Shown here: piece after piece, positions 44,545 to 53,691 of the stretch
Layout: the number at the start of each line of letters is the position of its first letter
How positions within the stretch are numbered: position 1 is the stretch's first letter
Origin: Nitratireductor alexandrii
GTDB lineage: Bacteria > Pseudomonadota > Alphaproteobacteria > Rhizobiales > Rhizobiaceae
Direction of reading: 5' to 3'
NCBI RefSeq assembly: GCF_004000215.1
Contig: NZ_RBVY01000002.1
Coordinates: 124,001-188,000 of the forward strand
Length of the DNA stretch: 64,000 nt
Notes under the pieces: model-generated
Databases searched by the model: none
The model's input: the letters and a program-made list of their open reading frames with translations, nothing else
Told to the model about the DNA's origin: nothing
Position numbers and translations under genes: made by a program

Positions 44545-45444
44545 ATGGCCGAACTGATAGAGGGGCGCAAGGTCGCGGACGAAGTCGTCGCGACCGTGAA
44601 GGAGGGGGCTGAGAGCCTGCGCGCGCAGGCTGGCGTCGTGCCTGGCATCGCGGTGGTGATCGTCGGTTCCGACCCGGCCAGCCAAGTTTATGTGGCCTCG
44701 AAGTCCAGAAAGGCCAAGGAATGCGGCTTCCATTCCGTGCAGCACGAACTGGCCGAGGACACCGATGAAGCAACGCTTCTTACTCTGATCGCCGACCTCA
44801 ATGCCGACCCGGCCATTCACGGCATTCTGGTTCAACTGCCCTTGCCCGCTCATATCGATGCGGGTCGTGTCATTCAGTCGATCGACCCGGACAAGGATGT
44901 CGACGGCTTTCATTTCATCAATGTCGGCAAGCTCTCCACCGGCGAAACCGATAGCGCCTTCGTGCCGTGTACGCCGGCCGGCTCGATGATCCTGACGCAG
45001 CGTGTGCGCGGCCACGATCTGTCTGGCCTCAATGCCGTCGTCGTTGGTCGCTCGAACATAGTCGGCAAGCCGATGGCCAATCTGCTTTTGGCGGCCAACG
45101 CAACCGTGACCATCGCCCACAGCCGGACCCGCGATCTCGCTGCGCTGTGCCGCACGGCCGACATTCTTGTGGCCGCGGTGGGCCGGCCGCAGATGGTCGA
45201 GGGCGACTGGATCAAGCCGGGCGCCACCGTGATCGATGTCGGCATCAACCGGATTCCTGCGCCCGAGAAGGGCGAGGGCAAGACGCGTCTGGTCGGCGAT
45301 GTCGACTTCGAGGCGGCTTGCGCGCAGGCCGGGTCGATCACGCCGGTGCCGGGCGGCGTCGGACCGATGACGATCGCCATGCTGATGGCCAACACGCTGG
45401 TCTCGGCCTGCCGGCGCGCCGGCGTCGCCGCGCCGTCCTTCTAG
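44545..45444 (+). CDS. folD: Bifunctional methylenetetrahydrofolate dehydrogenase / cyclohydrolase
   Basis: FolD (299 aa) interconverts 5,10-methylene- and 10-formyl-tetrahydrofolate. [18 protein letters not shown] contains the active-site tyrosine and lysine region, [20 protein letters not shown] and [14 protein letters not shown] follow, and the NADP site is [17 protein letters not shown]. The C-terminal [20 protein letters not shown] is diagnostic. The ATG at 44545 has GGGGGAG upstream; an in-frame ATG at 44476 would add 23 unrelated residues. It is a monocistronic-looking gene ahead of rpoZ. Confidence 0.95.
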   Translation: MAELIEGRKVADEVVATVKEGAESLRAQAGVVPGIAVVIVGSDPASQVYVASKSRKAKECGFHSVQHELAEDTDEATLLTLIADLNADPAIHGILVQLPLPAHIDAGRVIQSIDPDKDVDGFHFINVGKLSTGETDSAFVPCTPAGSMILTQRVRGHDLSGLNAVVVGRSNIVGKPMANLLLAANATVTIAHSRTRDLAALCRTADILVAAVGRPQMVEGDWIKPGATVIDVGINRIPAPEKGEGKTRLVGDVDFEAACAQAGSITPVPGGVGPMTIAMLMANTLVSACRRAGVAAPSF

Positions 45445-45570
45445 CGGCCGCCGCCGCGTCGACAGAGCGCGCGCAGCGGCGGGGGCCGGTGCGGCAATGC
45501 TTGTAATTCGGCCGTATCCGGAGTATGGAGCCGACCGAATCCCGAACAATCGAAGCTGAAAGGGGCATTG

Positions 45571-45975
45571 ATGGCCCGCGTCACCGTTGAAGACTGTATC
45601 GATAAGGTCGAAAACCGTTTCGAGCTGGTACTCCTGTCCGGTCACCGCGCTCGGCAGATTTCCCAGGGCGCGGCGATCACGGTCGATCGCGACAACGACA
45701 AGAACCCTGTCGTGGCGCTGCGCGAGATCGCCGACCAGACGCTGTCGCCCGGCGATCTGAAGGAAGACCTGATCCACTCCCTGCAAAAGCATGTCGAGGT
45801 CGACGAGCCCGAGGCGGACGAGCCGGCCGTGATCGAGCAGGACGAGGCCGCGTCGCCGATCGCCGAGGCGGCGCCGAGCGAGGACGAGCCGGTTTCCTTC
45901 GACCGGATGAGCGAAGAAGAGCTTCTGGCCGGCATCGAAGGCCTGGTTCCGCCGGAGAAAAGCGACGATTTCTGA
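45571..45975 (+). CDS. rpoZ: RNA polymerase omega subunit
   Basis: Omega (134 aa) helps assemble and stabilise RNA polymerase and, in many bacteria, forms part of a ppGpp site. The start [31 protein letters not shown] and [15 protein letters not shown] are the conserved core. The C-terminal ~65 residues form an acidic tail ([20 protein letters not shown]), as in alphaproteobacterial omega, which makes it longer than the 91-residue E. coli protein. It lies directly before rsh, a functionally fitting neighbour. Confidence 0.95.
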   Translation: MARVTVEDCIDKVENRFELVLLSGHRARQISQGAAITVDRDNDKNPVVALREIADQTLSPGDLKEDLIHSLQKHVEVDEPEADEPAVIEQDEAASPIAEAAPSEDEPVSFDRMSEEELLAGIEGLVPPEKSDDF

Positions 45976-45989
45976 TGGCGAGGCGTCTT

Positions 45990-46005
45990 GCCCCCTACCG
46001 GGGGC
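45990..46005 (+). terminator. GC hairpin between rpoZ and rsh (terminator-like, no U-run)
   Basis: GCCCCC and GGGGGC form a perfect six-base stem around TACC, 15 bases after the rpoZ stop. No T-run follows, so it is a weak candidate for termination or mRNA-end protection. A TATAAT at 46017-46022 shortly downstream could be part of an rsh promoter, but no -35 box at normal spacing is seen. Confidence 0.3.
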
Positions 46006-46078
46006 GGCCGCTCGTGTATAATTATGACATGCGCCGTGTCGCCGCGGCGCATGTTTCGTTTGCGGAGCCGGCCTGACG

Positions 46079-48322
46079 ATGATGCGCCAGTATGAGCTTG
46101 TCGAGCGTGTGCAGCGCTACAAGCCCGACGTCAACGAGGCGCTTCTGAACAAGGCCTATGTCTATGCCATGCAAAAGCATGGCCACCAGAAGCGTGCCTC
46201 CGGCGACCCGTATTTTTCGCATCCGCTCGAGGTCGCCGCGATTCTGGTCGACATGCATCTCGACGAATCGACCATCGCCGTTGCCCTGCTGCACGACACG
46301 ATCGAGGACACCACCGCCACACGTCAGGAAATCGACGAGCTGTTCGGCAAGGACATGGGCAAGCTGGTCGACGGTCTGACCAAGCTCAAGAAGCTCGACC
46401 TCGTTTCCAAGAAGGCCGAGCAGGCGGAAAATCTGCGCAAGCTGTTGCTGGCCATCTCCGAAGACGTGCGCGTGCTGCTGGTCAAGCTGGCCGACCGGCT
46501 GCACAATATGCGCACGCTCGACCACGTGCCGGAGCACAAGCGCCTGCGCATTGCCGAGGAAACCATGGACATCTATGCCCCGCTGGCCGGGCGCATGGGC
46601 ATGCAGGACATGCGCGAGGAGCTCGAGGAACTCGCCTTCAAGCATATCAATCCGGGTGGCTATCGGGCGGTCACCGAGCGCCTTACGGAAATCTTCGAGC
46701 GCAATCGCGGCGTCATCGGCGAGATCGAGTCCGCCCTGTCGGCGCTGTTTGCCGAATACGACATCAAGGCGGAGGTGAAGAGCCGCCAGAAAAAGCCCTG
46801 GTCGGTGTTTCGCAAGATGGAGACCAAGGCGCTTTCCTTCGAGCAGCTTTCCGACATTTTCGGCTTTCGTGTGCTGGTCGACGGCGTGGAGGATTGTTAC
46901 CGGGCGCTGTGCGCCATCCACACCACCTGGTCGATGGTGCCCGGCCGCTTCAAGGATTACATCTCGACGCCGAAGCAGAACGACTATCGCTCCATCCACA
47001 CCACCATCGTCGGGCCCTCGCGCCAGCGCGTGGAACTGCAGATCCGCACCTACGCCATGGACCGGGTCGCAGAATATGGCGTCGCGGCCCATTCCATCTA
47101 CAAGGATCTCGGCAGTAAGCCGAACGGCGCCGGCCATGCGATCTCGACCGAGACGAACGCCTATGCCTGGCTCCGCCGCACCATCGAGGCGTTGTCGGAA
47201 GGCGACAATCCCGAGGAATTTCTGGAAAATACCCGGCTGGAGATGTTCCAGGACCAGGTGTTCTGCTTCACGCCCAAGGGCAAGCTGATCGCCCTGCCGC
47301 GCGGCGCGACACCGATCGATTTCGCCTACGCCGTCCACACCGATGTCGGAGACACCTGTGTGGGCGCCAAGGTCAACGGCCGCATCATGCCGTTGATGAC
47401 GGAGCTCAAGAACGGCGACGAGGTCGACATCATCCGTTCCAAAGCGCAGGTGCCGCCGGCGGCCTGGGAACAGGTGGTCGTCACCGGCAAGGCGCGCTCG
47501 GCCATCAGGCGTGCCACGCGCGCCGCGATCCGCAAGCAATATTCCGGTCTCGGCACGCGCATCCTCGAACGGGCCTTCGAGCGGGCCGGCCACACCTATT
47601 CGCGCGATCAGTTGAAGCCGGTGCTGCACCGCCTGGCGCGCAAGGACATCGAGGACGTGGTTGCGGCGGTCGGACGCGGCGAGCTGTCCTCGCCCGACGT
47701 GCTGCGCGCCGTGTTTCCCGACTACAAGGACGAGCGCGTGACCGCGGCGCCGCGCCCGCGCGAGGAAGGCTGGTTCAACCTGCGCAACGCCGCCGGCATG
47801 CTGTTCAAGATTCCCGGCCGGTCGGCCAAGAAGGAGGACGCGCAGAAGCGCAAGAAAAAGCTCTCCGAGGACGGCGCCCTGCCGATTCGCGGCGTCGCCG
47901 GCGACCTTCCCGTGCGTTTCGCTCCCGAGGGCGCGGTTCCGGGCGACCGCATCGTCGGCATCATGCAGCCGGGCTCCGGCATCACCATCTACCCGATCCA
48001 GTCGCCTTCGCTGACCGCCTTCGACGACCAGCCGGAGCGTTGGATCGACGTGCGCTGGGATATCCTCGAAGGCACCAATGAACGCTTTCCCGCGCGCATT
48101 TCGGTCACCGCGATCAACGAGCCGGGGTCGTTGGCCGAAATCGCCCAAGTGATCGCCTCCAACGATGCCAACATCCACAAATTGTCGATGGTGCGCACCG
48201 CCCCCGATTTCACCGAAATGGTGTTCGATCTCGAGGTTTGGGACCTCAAACATCTCAACCGGCTGCTCGGGCAGTTACGCGACACGCCGTCCGTCAGCGA
48301 AGGACATCGTGTCAACGGCTAG
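46079..48322 (+). CDS. rsh: Bifunctional (p)ppGpp synthetase/hydrolase (RelA/SpoT homologue)
   Basis: This 747-aa protein is the long RSH enzyme that makes and degrades (p)ppGpp in the stringent response. The HD hydrolase domain has HPLEVAAILVDMHLDESTIAVALLHDTIEDT and VLLVKLADRLHNMRTLDH. The synthetase domain contains RSHTTIVG-type sequence (DYRSIHTTIVGPSRQRVELQIRT) and FGFRVLVDGVEDCY. A TGS domain (VFCFTPKGKLIALPRGATPI) and a C-terminal ACT domain (ISVTAINEPGSLAEIAQVIAS) follow. ATG at 46079 or 46082. Downstream 48323-48523 holds no gene that I can see. Confidence 0.95.
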   Translation: MMRQYELVERVQRYKPDVNEALLNKAYVYAMQKHGHQKRASGDPYFSHPLEVAAILVDMHLDESTIAVALLHDTIEDTTATRQEIDELFGKDMGKLVDGLTKLKKLDLVSKKAEQAENLRKLLLAISEDVRVLLVKLADRLHNMRTLDHVPEHKRLRIAEETMDIYAPLAGRMGMQDMREELEELAFKHINPGGYRAVTERLTEIFERNRGVIGEIESALSALFAEYDIKAEVKSRQKKPWSVFRKMETKALSFEQLSDIFGFRVLVDGVEDCYRALCAIHTTWSMVPGRFKDYISTPKQNDYRSIHTTIVGPSRQRVELQIRTYAMDRVAEYGVAAHSIYKDLGSKPNGAGHAISTETNAYAWLRRTIEALSEGDNPEEFLENTRLEMFQDQVFCFTPKGKLIALPRGATPIDFAYAVHTDVGDTCVGAKVNGRIMPLMTELKNGDEVDIIRSKAQVPPAAWEQVVVTGKARSAIRRATRAAIRKQYSGLGTRILERAFERAGHTYSRDQLKPVLHRLARKDIEDVVAAVGRGELSSPDVLRAVFPDYKDERVTAAPRPREEGWFNLRNAAGMLFKIPGRSAKKEDAQKRKKKLSEDGALPIRGVAGDLPVRFAPEGAVPGDRIVGIMQPGSGITIYPIQSPSLTAFDDQPERWIDVRWDILEGTNERFPARISVTAINEPGSLAEIAQVIASNDANIHKLSMVRTAPDFTEMVFDLEVWDLKHLNRLLGQLRDTPSVSEGHRVNG

Positions 48323-48523
48323 GGTGATTGCGCCCGACGACGAACCGCACAGGGAGCGCGTGCCGGCGCTGCGACGGATATCGATGTTGGCGATGCCACA
48401 TTGCGGGGCTATATCTTTGTTAAGCGGGTGATGGGATGGTTGCCTGGCCGGGTTGGGCCCGGCGGCGGCGTTCGGACATGGTTCCGATCCCGATTTCCGC
48501 GAACGAGCCGGGGTGGTTGATCG

Positions 48524-49114
48524 ATGTTGTTTCGGCGTAGAAAGCCGGCGGACATGTGGGAGCGAACACGCACATTCGTGTGGCCGCGTCGCTCTTTCTG
48601 GCGCTCGGCCCAATACTACGTCAAACGCGTCCTGCGCCTTAATGCGACGCCGCACGCCATCGCCGCCGGCATCGCCTCGGGCGTGTTCGTCTCCTTCCTG
48701 CCCTTTCTCGGGTTTCATTTCGTTTTCGCCGCCGTGTTCGCCTGGCTTCTCGCCGGCAATTTGCTTGCCTCGGCGATCGGAACCGCCATCGGCAATCCGA
48801 TCACCTTTCCGCTGATCTGGGCCAGCACCTTCGAATTCGGCAGCTTCCTTCTCGGCAGCGGTCAGCCCGGAGCCTCGGCGACGATCCATTTCGGGCGCAT
48901 GCTGCGCCATCTCGAATTTTCCCAGCTCTGGGACCCGCTCCTGAAACCGATGACGGCCGGCGGCATCCCGCTCGGCATGGCATTCGCGCTCGGTTTTTAC
49001 CTCGTGACCCGCTGGGGCGTGGCCGCCTTTCGGCGCCAGCGCCAGCGTCGCCTCGCCGAGCGGGCCATGCGCCGCGCCGTACGGCCGGCCGACGGGGCGG
49101 TTGCGCGCGGATGA
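48524..49114 (+). CDS. DUF2062 domain membrane protein
   Basis: This 196-aa protein has two to three membrane helices and the DUF2062 pattern: [28 protein letters not shown], then [21 protein letters not shown]. The C-terminal half has another helix and a basic tail. It occupies its usual alphaproteobacterial place between rsh and acpS, and its stop overlaps the acpS ATG (ATGA). Its function is unknown; conserved position next to lipid and membrane-protein genes suggests an envelope role. No pyrE or pdxJ lies between rsh and acpS, unlike in some relatives. Confidence 0.88.
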   Translation: MLFRRRKPADMWERTRTFVWPRRSFWRSAQYYVKRVLRLNATPHAIAAGIASGVFVSFLPFLGFHFVFAAVFAWLLAGNLLASAIGTAIGNPITFPLIWASTFEFGSFLLGSGQPGASATIHFGRMLRHLEFSQLWDPLLKPMTAGGIPLGMAFALGFYLVTRWGVAAFRRQRQRRLAERAMRRAVRPADGAVARG

Positions 49115-49512
49115 TTGTCGGTCTCGGGTCCGATCTGATCGACATCCGTCGCATCGAACGCTCGCTCGAGCGCTACGGACGACGCTTCACGCAGCGCATC
49201 TTCACCGAGACCGAGCGAACGAAATCGGAGGGGCGCAAACACCGCGCGGCTTCCTACGCCAAGCGCTTCGCGGCCAAGGAGGCCTGCGCCAAGGCGCTGG
49301 GGACGGGGATCGCGGAGGGGGTGTTCTGGAACGAGATGGGCGTGGTCAATCTCGACGGCGGCCGCCCGACCATGGAGCTTACCGGCGGCGCGGCGGCGCG
49401 GCTGCGCATGATTTTGCCACCGGGCCACGAGGCGCGGATCCACCTCACCATCACCGACGACCATCCGTTGGCCCAGGCGTTCGTGATCATCGAGGCGGTT
49501 CCTGCCGAATAA
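49111..49512 (+). CDS. acpS: Holo-[acyl-carrier-protein] synthase
   Basis: AcpS (133 aa) transfers phosphopantetheine from CoA to apo-ACP for fatty-acid synthesis. [23 protein letters not shown] at the start and the [15 protein letters not shown] metal/substrate motif are diagnostic. Length is typical. It overlaps the DUF2062 gene by four bases and is followed by lepB after a 100-base gap. Confidence 0.95.
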   Translation: MIVGLGSDLIDIRRIERSLERYGRRFTQRIFTETERTKSEGRKHRAASYAKRFAAKEACAKALGTGIAEGVFWNEMGVVNLDGGRPTMELTGGAAARLRMILPPGHEARIHLTITDDHPLAQAFVIIEAVPAE

Positions 49513-49612
49513 GTGCCACGATCGCGATGTTTGCCGCAGGCGGCCGGGCAATGCCGTTGCTCCGCGCCGCGCAAGCCGATAAGACCGGTCGGCTGACTGA
49601 TTTGAGGACGAA

Positions 49613-50359
49613 ATGAGCGTGGCTGACAAATCGCGGAAAAAATCTGGCGGGCTGGGCGAGACTGTCAACGTCATCGTCCAGGCGCTGCTGTTGGCCCTGG
49701 TGATCAGGACATTTCTGTTTCAGCCGTTTTCGATTCCGTCCGGGTCGATGCGCCCGACGCTTCTGGAGGGCGACTATCTCTTCGTGACCAAATGGGCCTA
49801 TGGCTATTCTAGGCATTCGCTGCCGTTTTCGCCCGGTCTGTTCGAAGGCCGCATCTGGGACGGTGCGCCCGAGCGCGGCGACGTGGCGGTATTCAAATAT
49901 CCGCCCAATCCGGCGCTCGACTACATCAAGCGCGTCATTGGCCTGCCGGGCGACCGTATCCAGATGCGCGAGGGTCAACTTTACATCAATGGCGAGCCCG
50001 TGGTTCGCGAAAAGACCGGCCAGATCGACAATCCGGACATCACCGAGGTCAACCGCCCGGTCGATGTCTATCGCGAGACCCTGCCCAACGGCGTCTCCTA
50101 CGATACGCTGGACGTGACGCCGAACGGCATCAGCGACGACACGCGCGAATTCGTCGTGCCGGACGGACATTATTTCATGATGGGCGACAATCGCGACAAT
50201 TCCGCCGACAGCCGCGTGTTCGGCTTCGTGCCGGAGGAAAATCTGGTCGGCCGCGCCAACATCATCTTCTTTTCCATCTCCGGCGGCGCCAGCCCGCTCG
50301 AGATCTGGAAATGGCCGAGCCACATTCGCCCGACGCGCCTGTTCAACATGATCAGATGA
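49613..50359 (+). CDS. lepB: Signal peptidase I
   Basis: LepB (248 aa) cleaves signal peptides at the outer face of the inner membrane. It has an N-terminal membrane helix (VNVIVQALLLALVIRTFLFQ), the catalytic-serine motif FSIPSGSMRPTLLEGDYLFV and the catalytic-lysine motif DYIKRVIGLPGDRIQMREG, followed by YFMMGDNRDNSADSRVFGFV. GAGGACGA precedes the ATG. Its stop overlaps the rnc ATG (ATGA), giving the usual lepB-rnc-era unit. Confidence 0.96.
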   Translation: MSVADKSRKKSGGLGETVNVIVQALLLALVIRTFLFQPFSIPSGSMRPTLLEGDYLFVTKWAYGYSRHSLPFSPGLFEGRIWDGAPERGDVAVFKYPPNPALDYIKRVIGLPGDRIQMREGQLYINGEPVVREKTGQIDNPDITEVNRPVDVYRETLPNGVSYDTLDVTPNGISDDTREFVVPDGHYFMMGDNRDNSADSRVFGFVPEENLVGRANIIFFSISGGASPLEIWKWPSHIRPTRLFNMIR

Positions 50360-51078
50360 CGGCCAGAAAACGCTTTTCCGGGCCGGCGTTGGTCGACGCG
50401 CTGCGTGAGCGCACCGGGTATGTTTTCAACGATCTCGAGCGGCTCGAGCGCGCGCTGACGCATTCGAGCGCCCGGCGCCGGTCAGGTGCGGATTACGAAC
50501 GGCTCGAATTTCTCGGTGACCGCGTGCTCGGGCTGGTCGTGGCCGATCTTCTGTTTCACGCCTTCCCCGGCGCGCCCGAGGGGGAACTGGCACTTCGGCT
50601 CAACGCGCTGGTCAGCGGCGAGGCCTGCGCCGAGGTCGCCGAGGAGATCGGCCTGGCCGATTTCATCCGCGCCGAATCGGGGCTCAAATCCGCGTCGGGG
50701 CGCAAGGGGCGCAGCACCCGCGCCGACGTCATGGAAGCGCTGATCGCCGCGATCTATCTCGACGGCGGGCTCGATGCTGTGCGGCCCTTCATCCTGAGAT
50801 ATTGGGAGCCGCGCAGCCGCAAGGCGCAAGGGGCTGAGCGCGATGCCAAGACCGCGTTGCAGGAATGGGCCCACCAGGCCGCAGGCACGACGCCGGCCTA
50901 CCAGCTTGACGGCCGCGAAGGCCCCGATCACGAGCCGCTGTTCACCGTCAGCGTCAGGGTCGGCGACCTTGCCCCGGCCAGGGGCAGCGGCCGCGCCAAG
51001 CGCGAGGCGGAGCAGGCCGCGGCTGCCGCGATGCTGGTGCGCGAGGGCGTATGGGAAAAGACGGAACCGGCACAGTGA
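50356..51078 (+). CDS. rnc: Ribonuclease III
   Basis: RNase III (240 aa) cuts double-stranded RNA in rRNA processing and regulation. The catalytic signature YERLEFLGDRVLGLVVADLL (nine-residue ERLEFLGDR) and a second acidic site DVMEALIAAIYLDGG are present. The C-terminal double-stranded RNA-binding domain spans about residues 160-235 (TALQEWAHQAAGTTPAYQLD ... GRAKREAEQAAAAAML). The ATG overlaps the lepB stop. Confidence 0.96.
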   Translation: MTARKRFSGPALVDALRERTGYVFNDLERLERALTHSSARRRSGADYERLEFLGDRVLGLVVADLLFHAFPGAPEGELALRLNALVSGEACAEVAEEIGLADFIRAESGLKSASGRKGRSTRADVMEALIAAIYLDGGLDAVRPFILRYWEPRSRKAQGAERDAKTALQEWAHQAAGTTPAYQLDGREGPDHEPLFTVSVRVGDLAPARGSGRAKREAEQAAAAAMLVREGVWEKTEPAQ

Positions 51079-51995
51079 CCGAAAACACCGAACGCACCGG
51101 CACGTCGACGCATTCCGGCTTCGTGGCGCTGGTGGGCGCACCGAATGCGGGCAAGTCGACGCTGATCAACCAACTGGTCGGCACCAAGGTTTCGATCGTC
51201 ACCCATAAGGTGCAAACGACGCGCGCGATCGTGCGCGGCATCGCCATTCACGGCAATGCCCAGATCGTGTTCGTCGACACGCCCGGCATCTTCAAGCCGC
51301 GCCGCCGCCTCGACCGGGCGATGGTCAGCACGGCCTGGGGCGGGGCCAGGGACGCCGATATCGTTGTGGTCATGATCGATGCCGAGCGTGGAATCAGAGG
51401 CGACGCGGAGGCGCTGCTCGACCGGGTCGGTGAAATCTCGCAACCGATGGTGCTGGTTCTCAACAAGGTCGACCGGGTGAAGCGGGAGACCTTGCTGGCA
51501 CTGGCCGCGGCTGCGAACGAAAAGGCGGCTTTCTCGCGCACCTTCATGATCTCCGCGCTGACCGGCTCGGGCTGCGACGATCTGCTCGACTACCTCGCCG
51601 AAACCCTACCGCAAGGCCCGTGGTATTATCCGCAGGATCAGATTTCGGACCTGCCGATGCGTCAGCTCGCCGCCGAGATCACCCGCGAAAAGCTCTATCT
51701 GCGCCTGCATCAGGAACTGCCCTATTCCTCGCATGTCGAAACCGAGACATGGGAGGAAAAGCCGGACGGCTCGGTGCGAATCGAGCAGGTGATCTATGTC
51801 GAGCGCGACAGCCAGAAGAAGATCGTGCTCGGTCACAAGGGCGAGACGATCAAGGCGATCGGCAGCGCCGCGCGCAAGGAAATCGCCGAGGTGCTCGAGC
51901 AAAAGGTGCACCTGTTCCTGTTCGTCAAAGTGCGCGAGAACTGGGGCGACGACCCGGATCGTTATCGCGAAATGGGGCTCGACTATCCGGGCTGA
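51075..51995 (+). CDS. era: GTPase Era
   Basis: Era (306 aa) binds the 3' end of 16S rRNA in small-subunit assembly. G1 is VGAPNAGKSTLINQLVG, G3 is VFVDTPGIFKP and G4 is LNKVD; the C-terminal KH domain has KKIVLGHKGETIKAIGSAARKEI. The GTG at 51075 overlaps the rnc stop as GTGA and gives a family-like N-terminus; an ATG at 51051 would add eight residues and overlap rnc by 28 bases. Sequence after the start up to residue 15 is variable. Confidence 0.95.
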   Translation: MTENTERTGTSTHSGFVALVGAPNAGKSTLINQLVGTKVSIVTHKVQTTRAIVRGIAIHGNAQIVFVDTPGIFKPRRRLDRAMVSTAWGGARDADIVVVMIDAERGIRGDAEALLDRVGEISQPMVLVLNKVDRVKRETLLALAAAANEKAAFSRTFMISALTGSGCDDLLDYLAETLPQGPWYYPQDQISDLPMRQLAAEITREKLYLRLHQELPYSSHVETETWEEKPDGSVRIEQVIYVERDSQKKIVLGHKGETIKAIGSAARKEIAEVLEQKVHLFLFVKVRENWGDDPDRYREMGLDYPG

Positions 51996-52066
51996 TCGCG
52001 CCGGCATCAGTTAATCTATGTTTATGTTAAATTATTCGCCATCGTCCTTTGCCGGCGGCGCGATCG

Positions 52067-52360
52067 ATGACGAGTGAATGGTTTTACCTGGTCCTGACCT
52101 GCGTGCTGCTTGCCGTGCTCCGGATTCCCTTCATCTACTGTCAGGCGACGCATGTCGGCTGATTGATGCCGAAGGAATATGTCGAGGACCGCCACGCCGA
52201 GGTGCTGGGCTGGATACGCCGCGCCGACCGCGACCATCTCAATCTCGTGGAACAATAGGGCACCTTCGCCGGGCTGGTCGTCGTCGCCCTCCTGGTGCTC
52301 GCCGTCTACGCGATCGATCTTCTCGTCAGCTTCGAATGGGCTGCGGCTTCCGTCGATTGA
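52067..52360 (+). pseudogene. Decayed MAPEG-family membrane protein gene
   Basis: Reading from the ATG at 52067 gives [20 protein letters not shown], then a TGA at 52160, then a segment with [15 protein letters not shown], a TAG at 52256, then [20 protein letters not shown] and a TGA at 52358. The hydrophobic helix, the [11 protein letters not shown] core (compare the RAxxxHxNxxE motif of MAPEG proteins) and the second helix match a MAPEG protein that has lost its frame to two stops and is shortened at the C-terminus (97 codons versus about 130). It lies between era and recO, where intact genes are usually adjacent. Confidence 0.6.
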
Positions 52361-52410
52361 CCGGCCCGGCCGGTCTTGCCTTCCGGACGAAATCGGTTCA
52401 CGCATCGGCA

Positions 52411-53169
52411 ATGGAATGGCGTGACGAGGGCATCATCATCGGTTCGCGCCGGCACGGCGAGACCAGCCTCATTCTGGAGGTGATGACGCGCGCCCATGGC
52501 CGACATCTCGGTCTGGTGCGCGGCGGGCGTTCGCGCAAGCAGCAGCCGCTGCTGCAGGCGGGAAACCGTGTCGAACTGGCCTGGCGGGCACGGCTCGACG
52601 AGCATCTCGGCACCTATCAGGTCGAGGCGTTGGAACTGAACGCGGCCCGGCTCCTGTCGGGCGCCTGCGCCGTCTACGGTCTGCAGACCCTGTCCGCGCA
52701 TCTGCGGCTTTTGCCCGAGCGCGACCCGCATCCCCGGCTTTTCGAGACGCTGGGCGTGATCCTGCGGCATCTCGACGACGAGGCCCTGGCGGCCGAACTG
52801 ATCGTGCGTTTCGAACTGCTGATCCTCGACGAGCTCGGTTTCGGGCTCGATTTGTCGCGCTGCGCGGCCACCGGCGCGGTCGAGGATCTGGTCTACGTTT
52901 CGCCCAAATCCGGGCGCGCGGTGTCGCGCCTGGCCGGCGAGCCCTATGCCGACCGGCTGCTGCCGCTGCCGGCATTCCTGCACGCGCGGGCCGGACGCGG
53001 CGGCGATCCCGACGCAGTCGAGGCCGCGTTCCGCCTGACCGGCTATTTTTTCACCCGGCATGTCTACGAGCCGCGCGGCATCGCGCTGCCGCAGACCAGG
53101 GCCGGTTTTTTGGCGGCGCTCAGGCGAAGCCGGGCCGCGACGGCTGTCGCAGTGAACGAGGAGACCTGA
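52411..53169 (+). CDS. recO: DNA repair protein RecO
   Basis: RecO (252 aa) loads RecA with RecF/RecR in gap repair. [26 protein letters not shown] and [19 protein letters not shown] form the N-terminal OB-fold; [21 protein letters not shown] and [22 protein letters not shown] form the helical part. Only one of the zinc-type cysteines is visible at that place, as in many alphaproteobacteria. The ATG at 52411 is chosen over the long open upstream frame, which overlaps the MAPEG remnant. The thioesterase gene begins at the base after its stop. Confidence 0.94.
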   Translation: MEWRDEGIIIGSRRHGETSLILEVMTRAHGRHLGLVRGGRSRKQQPLLQAGNRVELAWRARLDEHLGTYQVEALELNAARLLSGACAVYGLQTLSAHLRLLPERDPHPRLFETLGVILRHLDDEALAAELIVRFELLILDELGFGLDLSRCAATGAVEDLVYVSPKSGRAVSRLAGEPYADRLLPLPAFLHARAGRGGDPDAVEAAFRLTGYFFTRHVYEPRGIALPQTRAGFLAALRRSRAATAVAVNEET

Positions 53170-53688
53170 ATGAGCGCGGTGGAACTGTATCCTGGTCACA
53201 TCTCTCCGCTCGGTGTCGGCACGATCCCGCACGAGGATATCGAAAATCACACCGGGCTGGAGCTTCTGCAGCGTATCGTCGACGGGGCCTATCCCGCGCC
53301 GCCGATCGGCGCGACCTTGAATTACGGCCTGGTCGAGGTCTCCGAGGGGCGCGCGGTGTTTCGAGGCGTGCCGAGCGAGCGCCATCTGAACCCGCTCGGC
53401 GGCGTCCATGGCGGCTGGGCGGCGACCTTGCTCGATTCGGCCCTAGCCTGTGCTGTACAGACGCTGCTGGCCAAGGGCGAGGCCTACACGACCGCCGAGT
53501 TCAAGGTGAACCTGACCCGCCCGATCACGCCCGGGACCGGCGAGGTGGTCTGCGAGGGCGTCGTCGTGCACAAGGGCCGCACGCTGGCGGTTTCCGAAGC
53601 CAAGCTTCTTGACGCCAGCGGCAAGCTTCTCGCCTTCGGTACCGAAACCTGCTCGATCTTTCCGGCGCGCAATCTGCGTCCGCGCTGA
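53170..53688 (+). CDS. PaaI-type hotdog thioesterase
   Basis: This 172-aa protein is a hotdog-fold acyl-CoA thioesterase of the PaaI group. PSERHLNPLGGVHGGWAATLLDSALACA contains the family HGG and acidic catalytic region, followed by YTTAEFKVNLTRPITPGTGEV. GAGGAG lies just ahead of the ATG, inside the end of recO, so translation is probably coupled. The substrate is unknown. It is convergent with the MFS gene (3-base gap). Confidence 0.85.
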   Translation: MSAVELYPGHISPLGVGTIPHEDIENHTGLELLQRIVDGAYPAPPIGATLNYGLVEVSEGRAVFRGVPSERHLNPLGGVHGGWAATLLDSALACAVQTLLAKGEAYTTAEFKVNLTRPITPGTGEVVCEGVVVHKGRTLAVSEAKLLDASGKLLAFGTETCSIFPARNLRPR

Positions 53689-53691
53689 TTT

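Noticed and set aside
46017-46022. TATAAT as a firm rsh promoter
   Set aside because: The nearest TTG-type -35 is 23 bases away with a hairpin between; evidence is too weak for a separate feature.
46022-48253. 743-codon minus-strand frame opposite rsh
   Set aside because: It mirrors the third-position bias of rsh and contains no recognisable domain.
52078-53169. RecO with a 110-residue N-terminal extension
   Set aside because: The extra part overlaps the MAPEG remnant and is unlike RecO; ATG 52411 gives the family N-terminus.
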